Assembly: GCA_965153355.1 (NCBI GenBank)
Contig: OZ231126.1
Span: 102,486,001-102,550,000 of the forward strand
Origin: Flaccisagitta enflata
Taxonomy: Eukaryota > Chaetognatha > Sagittoidea > Aphragmophora
Direction: 5' to 3'
Length of the DNA: 64,000 bases
In this document: positions 22,260 to 34,481 of the stretch, in pieces
Layout of the letters: each line of letters opens with the position of its first letter
Numbering within the stretch: the first letter of the stretch is position 1
Translations under genes and position numbers: made by a program
Notes under the pieces: generated by a model
Database searches by the model: none
Seen by the model: the letters and a program-made list of their open reading frames with translations, nothing else
What the model was told of the DNA's origin: nothing

Positions 22260-25200
22260 AATACTATCATCTGGTGTAGGAATACAAAAGAAAAGGTAAT
22301 GGACCCCTCTGGGTCCTATCTGAGGGGCCCCAAAAGTCACAAAATAGACAAAAATGACTCAAATCTCAATACTTTCACAATCTTTAGTCCCATTTGATAG
22401 TTCAATGTCTAATTATCTATTCAGTTACCTTTGTCAAGCACAGCAGAACTTAGTGAGAATGAATGTGAAGGCTGAGGACCCCTGATGGGCCTACTCAGAG
22501 TGTCCAAGACACCCAAAATGATAAAAATGACCGAAATCTTTACATTTCAACGCTTTTTGGGCAGCTGCCCCAAAGGGGATGAAGTCCTGTAGAACACAGG
22601 GGGCTTTGTTCATCTGTCTGTCATTCTGTCTGTCGGTCACTCCATCCGTTTGTCCCCCCAGGCCCTCCCAGCCTGGAAATCTGCTCTCTCAGGTCGGACA
22701 TCTACCCTCTCAGGCCTTGAATCTGCCCTCTCAGGCCTGAAATCTGCCCTCTCAGGCCTGCAATCAGTCCCTCTAGGCCTGATATCTGCCCTCTCAGATT
22801 CAAGGCCTGAGAGGGCAGATTTCAGGCCTGAGAGGGCAGATTTCAGGGATGGGAGGGCCTGGGGGGTGGACGGATGGAGGGACGGACAGACGGAATGACG
22901 GACTGACATAATTCACCCACGTTGAACATAAAATCAACTCAAAGTCTCAAATCAGCCTCTTTAGACCTTAATCAGTCCTCCCTGGCCTCAAATTGGCTTT
23001 CACAGACCTTTTAACAGCCCTCTGAGACTTCAGGTCTTAAATTAGTCTTCCAGGGCAAATTTGAAGTCTACTAGGATAAATTCAAATCCAAGAGCCTAAA
23101 CTGAGGTCTAAGAAGGCTGATATAAGGCCTCAGAGTGCCGATTGGAAGCTTGAGAGGGCTAACTTAAGGCTTGAGAGAGCTGGATTAAGGCTTGAAAGGT
23201 CAGAGGACTGATTTGAAGCCTGGGAGCAATAAATAGAGGTTTAGATGGCTGATTTGAGGCCTGAGAGGCCTAATTTGAGGCATGAGAGGCCAGGTTTCAG
23301 GCCTGAGAATTTGGATTTGAGGCCTGAGAAGCCAGATTTGAGGCCTGCGAGGCCAGATTTGTGGCCTGAGAGGCCAGATTTGTGGCCTGAGAGGCCAGAT
23401 TTGACGCCTGAGAGGCCAGATTTGAGGCCTAGGAGGCTGGATTTGAGACCTGAGAGGCTGGATTTGCCGCCTGAGAGGCCAGATTTGAGGCCTGAGGGGT
23501 CTGATGAAGGGGGGGACTAACGGACAAACGAACAAACGGACGAACGAAAGTCCCCCTGTGTTCTACAGGACTTCGTCACCTTCGGGGCTGCTGCCCAAAA
23601 AGGAATGTAAACCACGAAATAAGACATGAAAATGAGAATGATTAAAAGAAATTTCCCAAGTGCCTGAAATAAAGCTTTTTGGTCACAGCCACCAAATTCC
23701 TTCGTTTACATCAGCCTCTTCCTCATATGCGTAGTTGAATTTTCAATTTTCAGAATTCTCATGATGGAGTCCTGAGAAAAAACATCATCATCCATGAGAG
23801 GGCTAAGAAAGCTGCTTTATGATCTGAGAGTGCTGATTTGAGTTAAGAGATTTGCAAAGGCTGATATATATCCCTAGAGGACTGTTTGATGTCTACAAGG
23901 TCCAAGGAGAGCTGATTGGAGGGATAATAAAAGGCTTAAGATGGCTGATTTTAGACCTGTTGTCCTAGAGGGCCTATTTAAGGCCTGTGAAAGCCAATAT
24001 GAGGCGGGAGAGTGCCGATTGAAACCTAAGGAGTTGATTTGTGATTTGAGAGGGCTGATTTGAGGTCTCATTGGCTAACTGATAGCATAAAAATGCTGAA
24101 TTAAGGTTTGAACAAGGTAAACCATTACCCTAGAGCGCTCTTGACCTTAAAATCAGGCCTGAAGAGGCTAGTTTGGGGCTTGGAAGTCTCAGAAAGCCAA
24201 CAGGTCGCCCAAGGGCAATACGTGGTCAGCGATACCCGTTGCCCTGCTTTGCATGGTTGTAAATCGGAATGAGAGGCAGGGCAGCGGCCCCGAAGGGGAC
24301 GAAGTCCTGTAGAACACAGGGGACTTTCGTTCATTTGTCCGTCCATCTGTCCGCCCCTCCAGGCCCTCTCAGGCCTGAAACCTATCCTCTCAGGCCTAAT
24401 ATCTGCCTTCTCAGGCCTGAAATCTCCCCTCTCAGGCCTTGAATCTGAGAGGGCAGATTAAAGGCCTGGGAGGGCAGGTTTTAGGCCTGAGAGGACAAGT
24501 TTCAGGCCTGAAAGGGCCAATTTCAGGCCTCTGAGGGCAGATTCAAGGCCTGAGAGGGCAGATTTCAGGCCTGAGAGGGCAGATTTCAGGCCTGAGAGGG
24601 CAAATTCAGGCCTGAGAGAGCAGATTTCAGGTCTGAGAGGGCAGATTTTAGGCCTGAGAGGGCAGATTTCAGGCCTGAGAGGGCCTGGGGAGGACAAACG
24701 AACGGACAGACGAACGGACGGATGAACAAACGAAAGTCCCCTGTGTTCTACAGAACTTTGTCCCCTTTGGGGCCGCTGCCCAAAAAGCCTGTGAAGGCCA
24801 ATTTGAAGCCAGGGAGGATTGATTGAGGTTTAAGGAGGCTGATTTGTGACTTTGATGAGTTGATTTTATGTGGGTGAACTATGATCTATGAGCCCTCTTG
24901 GGCTTCAAATCAGGTTTTGAAGGATGATTTGGGACCTCATTGGTATTATTAGAGACCAAGGGGGAGTTCGGAGATAGAGAACAGATTGCCTTATGTTGAT
25001 TCATAGATCATTAACTTCTTTGGGGCCATTGTCCAAAAAAAAAAACAATGAATAAACCAATGAATTGAATGAATGAATAAATGAATGAATGATTGAATGA
25101 ATGAACAAGTAAATGCAATTGTTGTCCTATAAATGATGTGTTGGTGTATTAAATCAATTGATTGATGGATCAAAAAAAACATTAAATTGTAAAGATTTTG

Positions 25201-25475
25201 GTCATTTTTTACCATTTTTGGTATCTTGGACACTGGGTAGGCCCCTCAGGGGTCCTCAGCCTTCACATTCATTCTCGCTAAGTTCTGCTGTGCTTGATAA
25301 AGGTAACTGAATAGATAATTAGGCATTGAACTATCAAATGGGACTAAAAATTGTGAAAAATATTATGATTTGTGTTATTTTTGCATATTTTGTGACTTTT
25401 GGGGCCCCTCAGATGGGACCCACAGGGGCCGCTAACCTTTCCTTTTGTTTTCCTACACCAGATGATAGTATCTTG
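22260..25475. mobile_element. Nested palindromic element inside the left arm of the transposon
   Basis: The uninterrupted right arm shows that the left arm should run from ...GGAAAATTT straight to TAGGGGGTAGCATACAGGG. Instead ATACTATCATCTGGTG starts at about 22,260 and its mirror CACCAGATGATAGTAT ends at about 25,474. The inverted arms are about 285 bp (to about 22,545, and from about 25,185) and include CTATTCAGTTACCTTTGTCA and its complement. The centre is filled with family B minisatellite copies and an AATGAATG-type stretch (about 25,045-25,105). I could not define an exact target duplication. Confidence 0.65.
22552..24790. repeat. Cluster of three or four family B minisatellite elements
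   Basis: Termini of the GGGCAGCNGCCCCNAAGGGG type, with CTGTAGAACACAGGGG, occur at about 22,560, 23,550-23,600 (inverted), 24,280-24,325 and 24,735-24,785 (inverted). Tandem arrays of 20-24-bp GGCCTGAGAGGGCAGATTTC units lie at 22,680-22,850, 23,240-23,510 and 24,360-24,690. Several arrays switch to their own complement in the middle, making hairpin-capable palindromes. Confidence 0.7.
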
Positions 25476-26159
25476 ATACTAGGGGGTAGCATACAGGGTT
25501 GTATATTGAAAATCGTCTCAATACTCAGGTTATACTTAGTTCAACATGTCCTTATTACACGAGAAAAATTTTGGGAAGCTCACTCATTGGGAAGCTGGAG
25601 CCACTTTTGACAGAAGTTGACATATCAGATAGGCGAAAATCGCTATTTTCGCCAAAATTGCGGTTTTTTACATTTATTTTTACTATTGTTCAAATTGATT
25701 AATGAATACTGTCTGACTTGTTTATGCATTAGTAGTGTTCTAACATGCCTTAACAGCATTTACATCAATATTATGTGGCTGTTTGCCATAGCTGGGTGTC
25801 AGTAAAGACAGGGCCCTTATTGCTTAAAAATGGAAAAATCACTATTTTCGCCTAATTTACAAATTTTTACTTTTTATTACTTACATCATCCAAATTAAAT
25901 AAAAGAATATTTTGTGACTTGTTATGTCATGAATGATGTCCTAATTAGCCAAAACAATAATTTATTGCTATCTGTCATGGCTTAACTCTTGGGCGGTTAT
26001 TGCAAAACAATGAAAAAAAGTATGATTTTTATGATTGTTTCAGTGCTCAAGCTTCCTCCTCCAGGACTTGCAACCTGGCATTGGTGTTTTACTGTTGTTT
26101 TTTTTTTTTTTTTTTGTTTTTTTTTTTTTTTTTTTGTTTTTTTTTTTTTTTGTTTTTTG

Positions 26160-26645
26160 ATCAACATCCATGAGCCTCTTATCATGTCTGACGGGGGGTT
26201 TGAATCAGTCAAACCCTCTGACTTGAGAAGAATTGGCGCTTATTTTTAACCATTGCGGATACATGTATGATTCATGCATGGTAAGTAAACAGTTGAAGCA
26301 CTCAACCATAGCAAGTTTACAAGTAAAACAACATGTAAAAAATTAAGATCAAAAAGCCTTTCCTTAGGTCTGAACGATAAGTTTGAATCAGTCAAACCCT
26401 CTGACCCAAAAAAATATGGCGCTGATTTATAACCATTGCGGCTGTACAATTGCATAATTCAAATTACTATGGCGAGAACCCAATTGAGTCACTCAACCAT
26501 AGCATAGAAAATCAAATTTGGCCAATAACATGCAAAAGTAAATCAAAATCAGTGTGCCTCCAATCTAGTCTGAACGAGGGGTTTAAATTATTTATACTTT
26601 CTGACTAAAGAGGATGTAGCTCTTATTTTTAACCACATGCGGGAT
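26160..26645. repeat. Subterminal tandem repeats at the inner end of the left arm
   Basis: GGGGTTTGAATCAGTCAAAC...CTCTGAC and TTTTTAACCATTGCGG recur with a period of about 190 bp near 26,195, 26,385 and 26,580. Two mirrored copies are present in the right arm (about 30,340-30,610). Such internal repeats may be transposase binding sites (inference). A poly-T/G tract lies at 26,097-26,157. Confidence 0.6.
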
Positions 26646-26663
26646 AAACACTACTTCCTTGAT

Positions 26664-27605
26664 CTACATGGATGAAATTGAAAAAAACCTGATGGGAATT
26701 TCAAGATCCCAATTTCCATCCCCTTTCCTTTTGCCAACACCAAACACTAAGCCAGAGTACTCATTGTGGAAAAAGTTCAGGCCATTCTCTATTGCAGAGA
26801 GCAACTGACAAGCATCAATGGTGACCATAGCATCAGCATTTTGACGGTATCCTCCTGGCCTCTTTGATGTAAAATTGATTCCCCCTTCGCGACTCATTGC
26901 GGAAAGAAATCCACATCCTTCAATTCTTTCCCTTGCATCAGTCTCATGAATCAGGGGGGCAAAAAATTCAACATCTTCCTTATTAATTAGCTTGTGGCCT
27001 TGAGGATTGGGAACATGAAACCCATGTCCACCTAAAGCAGCAACTCTTCTTTCTTCCCTGTCTGTGCCAACAATCCTTTCCTCAAAAGCAATCATTCGCC
27101 TTTTCCCCCTTCCTACATTCACAGCAGTGGCCTTGATCACAGTACTTAGTGTGACTTGAAAATGGTGAGCTAAATGAAGAACATTAACAGATGCATCATT
27201 ATCACGATAAGCCAACCCAGATGACGGCAAATCCCACCGCAGCAGTTTGACCAGCTTCCTACTCAATTGCTCAAAACACCTTGCTTCTTCAAAAGGCATT
27301 TCAGGGTCAGGCAGCACAGTTTTGGAGACATTTAGGGACCAGTATGCCACATAAGACCTGCATTTGATATCCTTGATGGACCCAATGGCTAAAATCCTCT
27401 GTTTGTCAATCTTTGCCATTTCCTCTCTTTCTGCGTCTCTTTTGGCTTCTTTCTCCACTATCATTCGCTCCCTCTGTTCAACGCGTCGTTTTTCTTTCTT
27501 GTGCCTTCCTGGTTTCACCCGACATTTTTTCTTTTTTTTCCCTTCATCTTGCAACTGACATTCCTCCAGTTGTTTAGAAAGTGAGCCCTCATTGATTTCA
27601 GCCAT
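26664..27605 (-). CDS. Tpt1/KptA-like RNA 2'-phosphotransferase domain protein, transposon-borne
   Basis: 313 codons, ATG at 27,605, intact. Residues 20-70 are Lys/Arg/Glu-rich and helical, a likely nucleic-acid-binding or coiled extension. Residues 110-310 follow the order of conserved blocks of the Tpt1/KptA family: an SRKLVKLLRW block (Arg123), a KRRMIAFEE block near 168-176, ERRVAALGGHGF (Arg186/187, His194), APLIHET (His220), GFLSAMSREGGINF (Arg239), and GGYRQNADAMVTIDA (Arg254), then NGLNFFHNEYSGLVFGVG. Family knowledge: these enzymes remove an internal RNA 2'-phosphate using NAD+, or ADP-ribosylate nucleic-acid phosphates, through an Arg-His-Arg-Arg set. Here those positions look occupied, but the usual His-Ile-His after the M-x-R block reads Gly-Ile-Asn. 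It lies head-to-head with the transposase gene, 235 bp apart, inside the same inverted repeats. Whether it acts on tRNA, on transposon ends or on a host defence product is unknown. Confidence 0.75.
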   Translation of the reverse strand: MAEINEGSLSKQLEECQLQDEGKKKKKCRVKPGRHKKEKRRVEQRERMIVEKEAKRDAEREEMAKIDKQRILAIGSIKDIKCRSYVAYWSLNVSKTVLPDPEMPFEEARCFEQLSRKLVKLLRWDLPSSGLAYRDNDASVNVLHLAHHFQVTLSTVIKATAVNVGRGKRRMIAFEERIVGTDREERRVAALGGHGFHVPNPQGHKLINKEDVEFFAPLIHETDARERIEGCGFLSAMSREGGINFTSKRPGGYRQNADAMVTIDACQLLSAIENGLNFFHNEYSGLVFGVGKRKGDGNWDLEIPIRFFSISSM

Positions 27606-27840
27606 TGTTTTGGAACTGCCTTAGGGAAGGGATAAAAATAAACTCAAAAAAAAAAATAGGAGTGTCTCAAGCAGATTCTGTCATTGAAATTATGTAGAAC
27701 AATAGAAAAGGGTATTTTCTTGAATAGCTGAAATTGATCTATTACCAAGGCAAGTTTGGGGCATAGAATCTTCAGTCTCCACTGGAACTATCAAGGTATC
27801 AATATAAGCAGAAAAGCTTATTCACCCTTCGTCATCAAGG
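27606..27840. promoter_or_regulatory. Divergent intergenic region between the two transposon genes
   Basis: 235 bp separates the two start codons, so it should contain a bidirectional promoter. It is AT-rich with an A9-type run at about 27,648-27,656. I see no unambiguous TATA box or initiator, so the promoter call is inferred from arrangement. Confidence 0.45.
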
Positions 27841-30270
27841 ATGGCTCACTCCTTGCGATCAAATGAGCATAAGGTGATAGGATCCCCTTCTCTTTTTCCC
27901 CAGAATGTTCTTCCCACCAGAGGTGATGTTTTGAAAAGGATTTTGTTGAACAGGGATACCGAAGAACAGCTTCAACAGAAGGCATTCAACAACATACCCT
28001 GGACCGATATCATCCAGCCAGTAGTCCAGGATCTTTTTGAAATCTGGAAGAAAGCATCTATTCCCACAGTTGCCCAACAAAGCATCAAAAAGGCTGCTAA
28101 TGGTTTGTGGCAAGAATGTAAGAAAGGCTTGAAAAATGACTTTTCCATGAAGCAAGTTCAGGATAAAACTTGCTGGCTTTTTGACATTTGTTCTTGCAAA
28201 TGCAAACAGTTGGCTTGTGCCCAGGTGCAGTGTGATTCTTCAGAGTGTGAGAAAGTTCATGTGGAATGCAAGTGCGAACCAAGCAAAAGGGTGCCTGCAA
28301 GGGAGCTTGATTTTCTCTTTGATCAGAGAGGTCCAAGGAAAATGGTCATGACAGGCATTGACTTGAAAGTCACTCAAACTTTGATAAAGGCTGAAAAAAG
28401 AGCTGCAGCTTTTGAGGCGCAAAAGGAAAAAGCAGAAAAGCGGTTGCGCTCTGAGGCAGAGATCCAGAAAAAGGTGAATGAGGATTTTTTTGCCGAGGAT
28501 GAAGGGGATGCTGAGTATGAAGGAGATGCTGAGGAAGACTTGAAGTCAGACAAAACCTGGGAGCAAGAAGAGCCCACTAAGTCAGATCCGTTGCCTAAAA
28601 CTAGGAACATGCAGCCCATTCCCAAAACAGCAGAAGCGTGTGATCGATGGGAAGTTCCTAGTGCAGCTGATATCATCAACACCTATTTGATGGAACTTGG
28701 CACTCTTACCCCAGAGAATATGGCGACCATGACAGTTGACAAGAGCAAGCTCCATCGCTGGAGAAAGTATGGAAGGGATAAGTTACAAAAGAAAGAAATT
28801 GAAGAAATGGAATCAAAGCCTGTGAGCGCTTTATACTTTGACGGAAAAAAGGATGCTACCATGGGGAGAAAAGTTTTACAACAAAACCGTCATTGAGGAT
28901 CATTACGTCATTCTTGAGGAGCCTGGTGGTGCCTACCTAGGTCATGAAGTTCCATACTCAGGGCATGGCATCAGCCTTGGTTTGACAATGTTCAGATTTG
29001 CTAAAGAAAAAAGTTGGGCCCCAACCATGAAGGTTGCAGGTGTTGATGGTTGTAACGTCAATGTTGGCAATAAGGAAGGTGCTATAGTTTACCTTGAAAA
29101 ACTCCTGGGAAGGCCCTTGCAGTGGTTTATTTGTATGCTTCATGGCGTAGAATTACCCCTCCGTGCTGTGGTGCGAGAACTGGATGGGGGACAACTGGAC
29201 CTACTTCCCTGGGGGGGCCAATTGGATCCACTCTGGAGGAGGACTTGACTGAACTCGAGGTTGTGGATTTTAAAAAGATTCCAAATCCAGATTTCCCAGT
29301 CTTGGAAGAATCAGTTGTCCATGACTTAAGCAAGGACCAGAAGTACACATACGTGGCTGGTCATGCAATTATCCAAGGACATTTTTCCCCGGATCTGGCA
29401 AACAGAGATACTGGGCCTTTAGGGGGTGCCAGGTGGGGCACACTTGGTAACAGGTTGATGAGGAAGTATGTGTCAACTAAGAGGCCATCACGAAAATTTC
29501 AAGAAATCATCCAATCAATTGTTCTCTTTTGGGCTCCATCTTGGTTCACAATCAAATGCAACACTAAGTGCACAGATGGTCCAAAAAATTTTTTCAAAAT
29601 GGTGGAAAACTCAAGGAAACTGAAGAAGTCTTCACAAACAATTGTTCAAAGGGTGATGCAGAGAAATGGCTATTTTGCTCATCCTGAGGCACTCCTCCTA
29701 GCAATGCTTGCTGACAGTGATGAAAGCATTCGGGTTCAAGCTGTTGACACCATTCTTGAAATTCGATCAAAAGCCAATACTGAGAGTCAAACCACATCAG
29801 AAGGAGAGGAAGTAGAACATGGTGTGGATGAGGAAGATGATGATGATGAGGTTGAAGAAGGAGAGGCAGATGACGCTTTTGTTCTAGAACCAGCCGAGAG
29901 GAAGGCCATTTTGAATACAAAGATCAGGAAGTATGTTGTTCCAAAAATCAACTTTGAGGCCACTTCTTACACCCAGTTGATTGATTGGAAAAATCCTGGC
30001 ATAACTGAGCCTCCTCTCACGCTGTCCATGACGGATGCTGAACTTACTGCTTTCAAGACCTCTCCATTTGATGTCCCTCACTATCCGTGCCATACCCAAG
30101 CTGTCGAGAGAGGTGTTTGCCTTGTTTCAGAAGCATCATCCCAAGTAATCGGCCAGAAGGCAAGAGACGGGTTTATCAGGCAGAGGATTCATTCAAGGAA
30201 AGAATTAAAGAAGTTTGCCACAAAGAAAGATTTTTATCCAAAGGTTGAAGCTTACACTGACAAAAGTTGA
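27841..30270 (+). CDS. Transposase-like DDE/C2H protein, frame broken in two G-runs
   Basis: Three overlapping plus-strand frames (27,841-28,896; 28,838-29,248; 29,122-30,270) make one protein of roughly 800 residues. The N-terminal third has a Cys cluster at 28,185-28,280 (CSCKC...C...C...CKC), probably zinc-binding, then an acidic, charged linker. The central part has the catalytic-type blocks ALYFDGKKD (about 28,830), a GVDGCNVNVG block (about 29,040) and CMLHGVELPLR (about 29,132), giving Asp, Asp and the C-x2-H motif known from several eukaryotic DDE transposase superfamilies. The C-terminal part ends in CHTQAVERGV (about 30,090), whose Glu is a candidate third acidic residue. The family is widespread as uncharacterised ORFs in arthropods and cnidarians (from memory). 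The two frame breaks lie in G4 at 28,863-28,866 (one base too many) and G5 at 29,186-29,190 (one too few). They are either real mutations or sequencing errors. Confidence 0.75.
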
Positions 30271-30318
30271 TCTTTTTCATGCATGCGAAACATATCATTC
30301 TATACAATGGTCGCCACT

Positions 30319-31735
30319 GCTCGCCATAGTAATTTGAATTATGCAATTGTACAGCCGCAATGGTTAAAAATCAGCGCCATATTTTTTTGGGTCAGAGGGT
30401 TTGACTGATTCAAACTTATCGTTCAGACCTAAGGAAAGGCTTTTTGATCTTAATTTTTTACATGTTGTTTTACTTGTAAACTTGCTATGGTTGAGTGCTT
30501 CAACTGGTTACTTACCATGCATGAATCATACATGCATCCGCAATGGTTAAAAATAAGCGCCAATTCTTCTCAAGTCAGAGGGTTTGACTGATTCAAACCC
30601 CCCGTCAGACATGATAAGAGGCTCATTGATGTTGATCAAAAAAAAAAACAAAAAAAAACAAACAAAAAAACCCAGTAGAACACCAATGCCAGGTTGAAAG
30701 TCCTGGAGGAAGAAGCTTGAGCACTGAAACAATCATAGAAATCATACTTTTTTCATTGTTTTGCAATAACCGCCCAAGAGTTAAGCCATGACAGATAGCA
30801 ATAAATTATTGTTTTGAATGCTGTTTTGGCTAATTAGGACATCATTCATGACATAACAAGTCACAAAATATTCTTTTATTTAATTAGGATGATGTAAGTA
30901 ATAAAAAGTAAAAATTTGTAAATTAGGCGAAAATAGTGATTTTTCCATTTTTAAGCAATAAGGGCCCTGTCTTTACTGACACCCAGCTATGGCAAACAGC
31001 CATATAATATTGATGTAAATGCTGTTAAGGCATGTTAGAACACTACTAATGCATAAACAAGTCAGACAGTATTCATTAATCAATTTGAACAATAGTAATG
31101 ATAAATGTAAAAAAACGCAATTTTGGCGAAAATAGCAATTTTCGCCTATCTGATATGTCAACTTCTGTCAAAAGTGGCTCCAGCTTCCCAATGAGTGAGC
31201 TTCCCAAAATTTTTCTAGTGTAATAAGGACATGTTGAACTAAGTATAACCTGAGTATTGAGACGATTTTCAATATACAACCCTGTATGCTACCCCCTACT
31301 TGATACTAAATTTTCTTCCTTAATGACATTTTAGATGAACCATCAACAAAAAACCTCTTTTTTTGGCCGTTTTCACCTATTTTGGCCATTTGGTGGCCCT
31401 GTACGGACCCCTAGAGGGCCCCCTTGAGCCCTTGCCTGCGAGTTTTCCTTACTTTGTATTCTACTACTAATTGGCCTTGAAAAAAGACCAGCCCCAAGGT
31501 TTTTTACCAATCTGTTGAGAAAAAATGATGAATACAACGTAAATATTCAGAAATTTGGCCTTTTTTCGATGGTGCCACACACCCCTTAAAGGGGGGTTCA
31601 CTAAAATCGCTCCTGGGAAGGTAGAATTAGGAAATAAGGCTCAAACTTTTTTTTATCTCAAAGTAGACATAAAAAGTAAACTTTTCACCGATGCCATTCT
31701 TTCTAGGAAAAAAAGGAGTTTTATTGTCCCATCTA
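30319..31735. repeat. Right terminal inverted repeat of the 9.9-kb transposon
   Basis: Inverted relative to the left arm throughout: CTATGGCGAG at about 26,466 against CTCGCCATAG at about 30,320, the AATTGTACAGCCGCAATGG block, GCCATAGCTGGGTGTCAGTA (about 25,786) and its complement near 30,985, and the CTTTAAGGGGTGTGTGGCAC block (about 21,970) against 31,570. It is uninterrupted and therefore the reference for the broken left arm. Confidence 0.8.
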
Positions 31736-31743
31736 ATGACTAC

Positions 31744-32235
31744 ATGGCTGAATGGACAAATCATTCCTACACCAACAAACGGACACTTAAACATTGAATG
31801 AGAAAATCTAGCTTGAGCAGAGAAGGGATGTCTAGAGAGAAGGGATGTCTAAAGAGAAGGGATGTCCAAAGAGAAGCACAAAAAGAACTCAAACTCGAAC
31901 ATTCTCAGAACTGTTACATTTATGCGTCAAAAGTAAAAGATGATAATCGAACAAAAATGTAGGAAAGTATGACGAAAATTTTTTTTTAACCCAAGCCCCA
32001 GTCATTGGTATCAATCGATGCAGGACATCAAGGGCTTTCGATTGATACCCCATAGTGCATGGTTTAACCTATTTTGCAACATATTTCGCGCTGTTTTGCC
32101 TTTAGTACTGTTTCTGCGAGCCTGTCACTTTTTCAGATTTATCATTCAAACCGATTGAAACCCCTTTCGCGATAGAAATTCGACTTAGAACATAAAGTTT
32201 GTACACCTAAAGTGAACATGTTATGTGATTGTGTT
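31744..32235. other. Flanking DNA of the transposon, no gene seen
   Basis: A small tandem GAGAAGGGATGTCTA repeat occurs at about 31,820-31,870. Nothing else recognised. Confidence 0.4.
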
Positions 32236-33455
<1,220 letters not shown>

Positions 33456-34480
33456 AGGACAATTAGGAACGTTCAAAAACAACAAAATGTTTTATGTCAG
33501 TTTCACGCGCAACTTCCATAGAATGATTTCCTAGCTTTCTGCAAGAAAGGGTTCGTCTTGAAACAGCGCTAGCTTTGGTCAGAATAGTTTTAGAGAAAAT
33601 CTGAAACCAGATTTGGAATCAGCATGATCAAAACTGTCAGAACCCGAGAGTTCAGCTGCGTTCAGGCCTTTTTGCAAGCGTGAGAGCGTTTTTCATCGCA
33701 CTTATCTTATCTCCCTTGAAACTGAGATATTTCTCATTGCTAAAAGATGATATTTTAACTCCTAGGACACTTTCTATGTCATACCGGGTGAGCAAAATCA
33801 TCGGATAATCATTTTTAGTGATATTCTTACACTACATTTGTGTGTTTAAAAAATCAGTCAACTTTTTTCCCCTCATGTTTATTCCTCCAACTCTCCTGCA
33901 AACGTTCCTAAAAAATGGTTTTTACTTGTCATGCATGAAACAAGTAGAAAGAATAGGTGGGAGTGCATGTTTAAAACTTGATAAGCCCAGAACCTTGGCC
34001 AACTCTTCCTCCTAGACTCGTGTCAGTTGTCACTACTGTGAATAGGTCAATAGGGACAATTAATGGGGTCATTAGGGGCAATAAGGAGGTCATTAGTGAA
34101 AACAAACAGGGTCATTTGGGGCAGTTATCAGGGTCACTATTTAGGTCATGAACTAATTAATGACCTAATTAGATCACAGGGTCATTTGGGCTCATTTGAA
34201 CCATTTCTCATCTCTGACCTGGAGGGATGAATACCTGGAGGGATGAATACTCTCATATATTTAAGGGACCATTGCATATGGATACAGTAGCCAAACTAGC
34301 CCTAATCATAACATAATCCCTAGAATAGTCAAATAATGAAAGCATTGAGACAAACGTAAATGTGATATTCTTTTGCACACAAACAAGGTGTTCAATCTCA
34401 AAGTGGGAAAAGTAAAAAGCTTAAATTTTTAAACGCACTTGGATAGTCATTTCAAACCATTTCTCTCTTGTAGTAATATA
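33456..34480. other. Unassigned DNA
   Basis: Contains loosely repeated GGGGTCATTAGGGGCAAT-like segments at about 34,050-34,200 and a duplicated CCTGGAGGGATGAATAC at about 34,218-34,250. No gene recognised. Confidence 0.4.
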
Positions 34481-34481
34481 T

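Larger units (their letters stand above)
21820..31735. mobile_element. DNA transposon with long inverted repeats carrying transposase and Tpt1/KptA-like genes
   Basis: The ends read TAGATGGGACAATAAAAC at 21,820 and its exact mirror ending at 31,735. They are flanked by the direct repeat ATGACTAC (21,812-21,819 and 31,736-31,743), an 8-bp target duplication. The right arm spans about 30,319-31,735. The left arm spans 21,820-26,480 but is interrupted by a nested palindromic element (about 22,260-25,475), so both arms were originally about 1.4 kb. The unique core (26,480-30,320) holds two divergent genes. An 8-bp duplication with a DDE/C2H-type transposase is compatible with the hAT/P-like group, but I cannot place the superfamily. 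Arms are similar but clearly diverged, so this is not a very recent insertion. Confidence 0.85.

Noticed and set aside
22253-25482. Exact target duplication for the nested palindrome in the transposon arm
   Set aside because: TATCATA and TTGATA-like sequences flank it but do not match well enough to claim a duplication.
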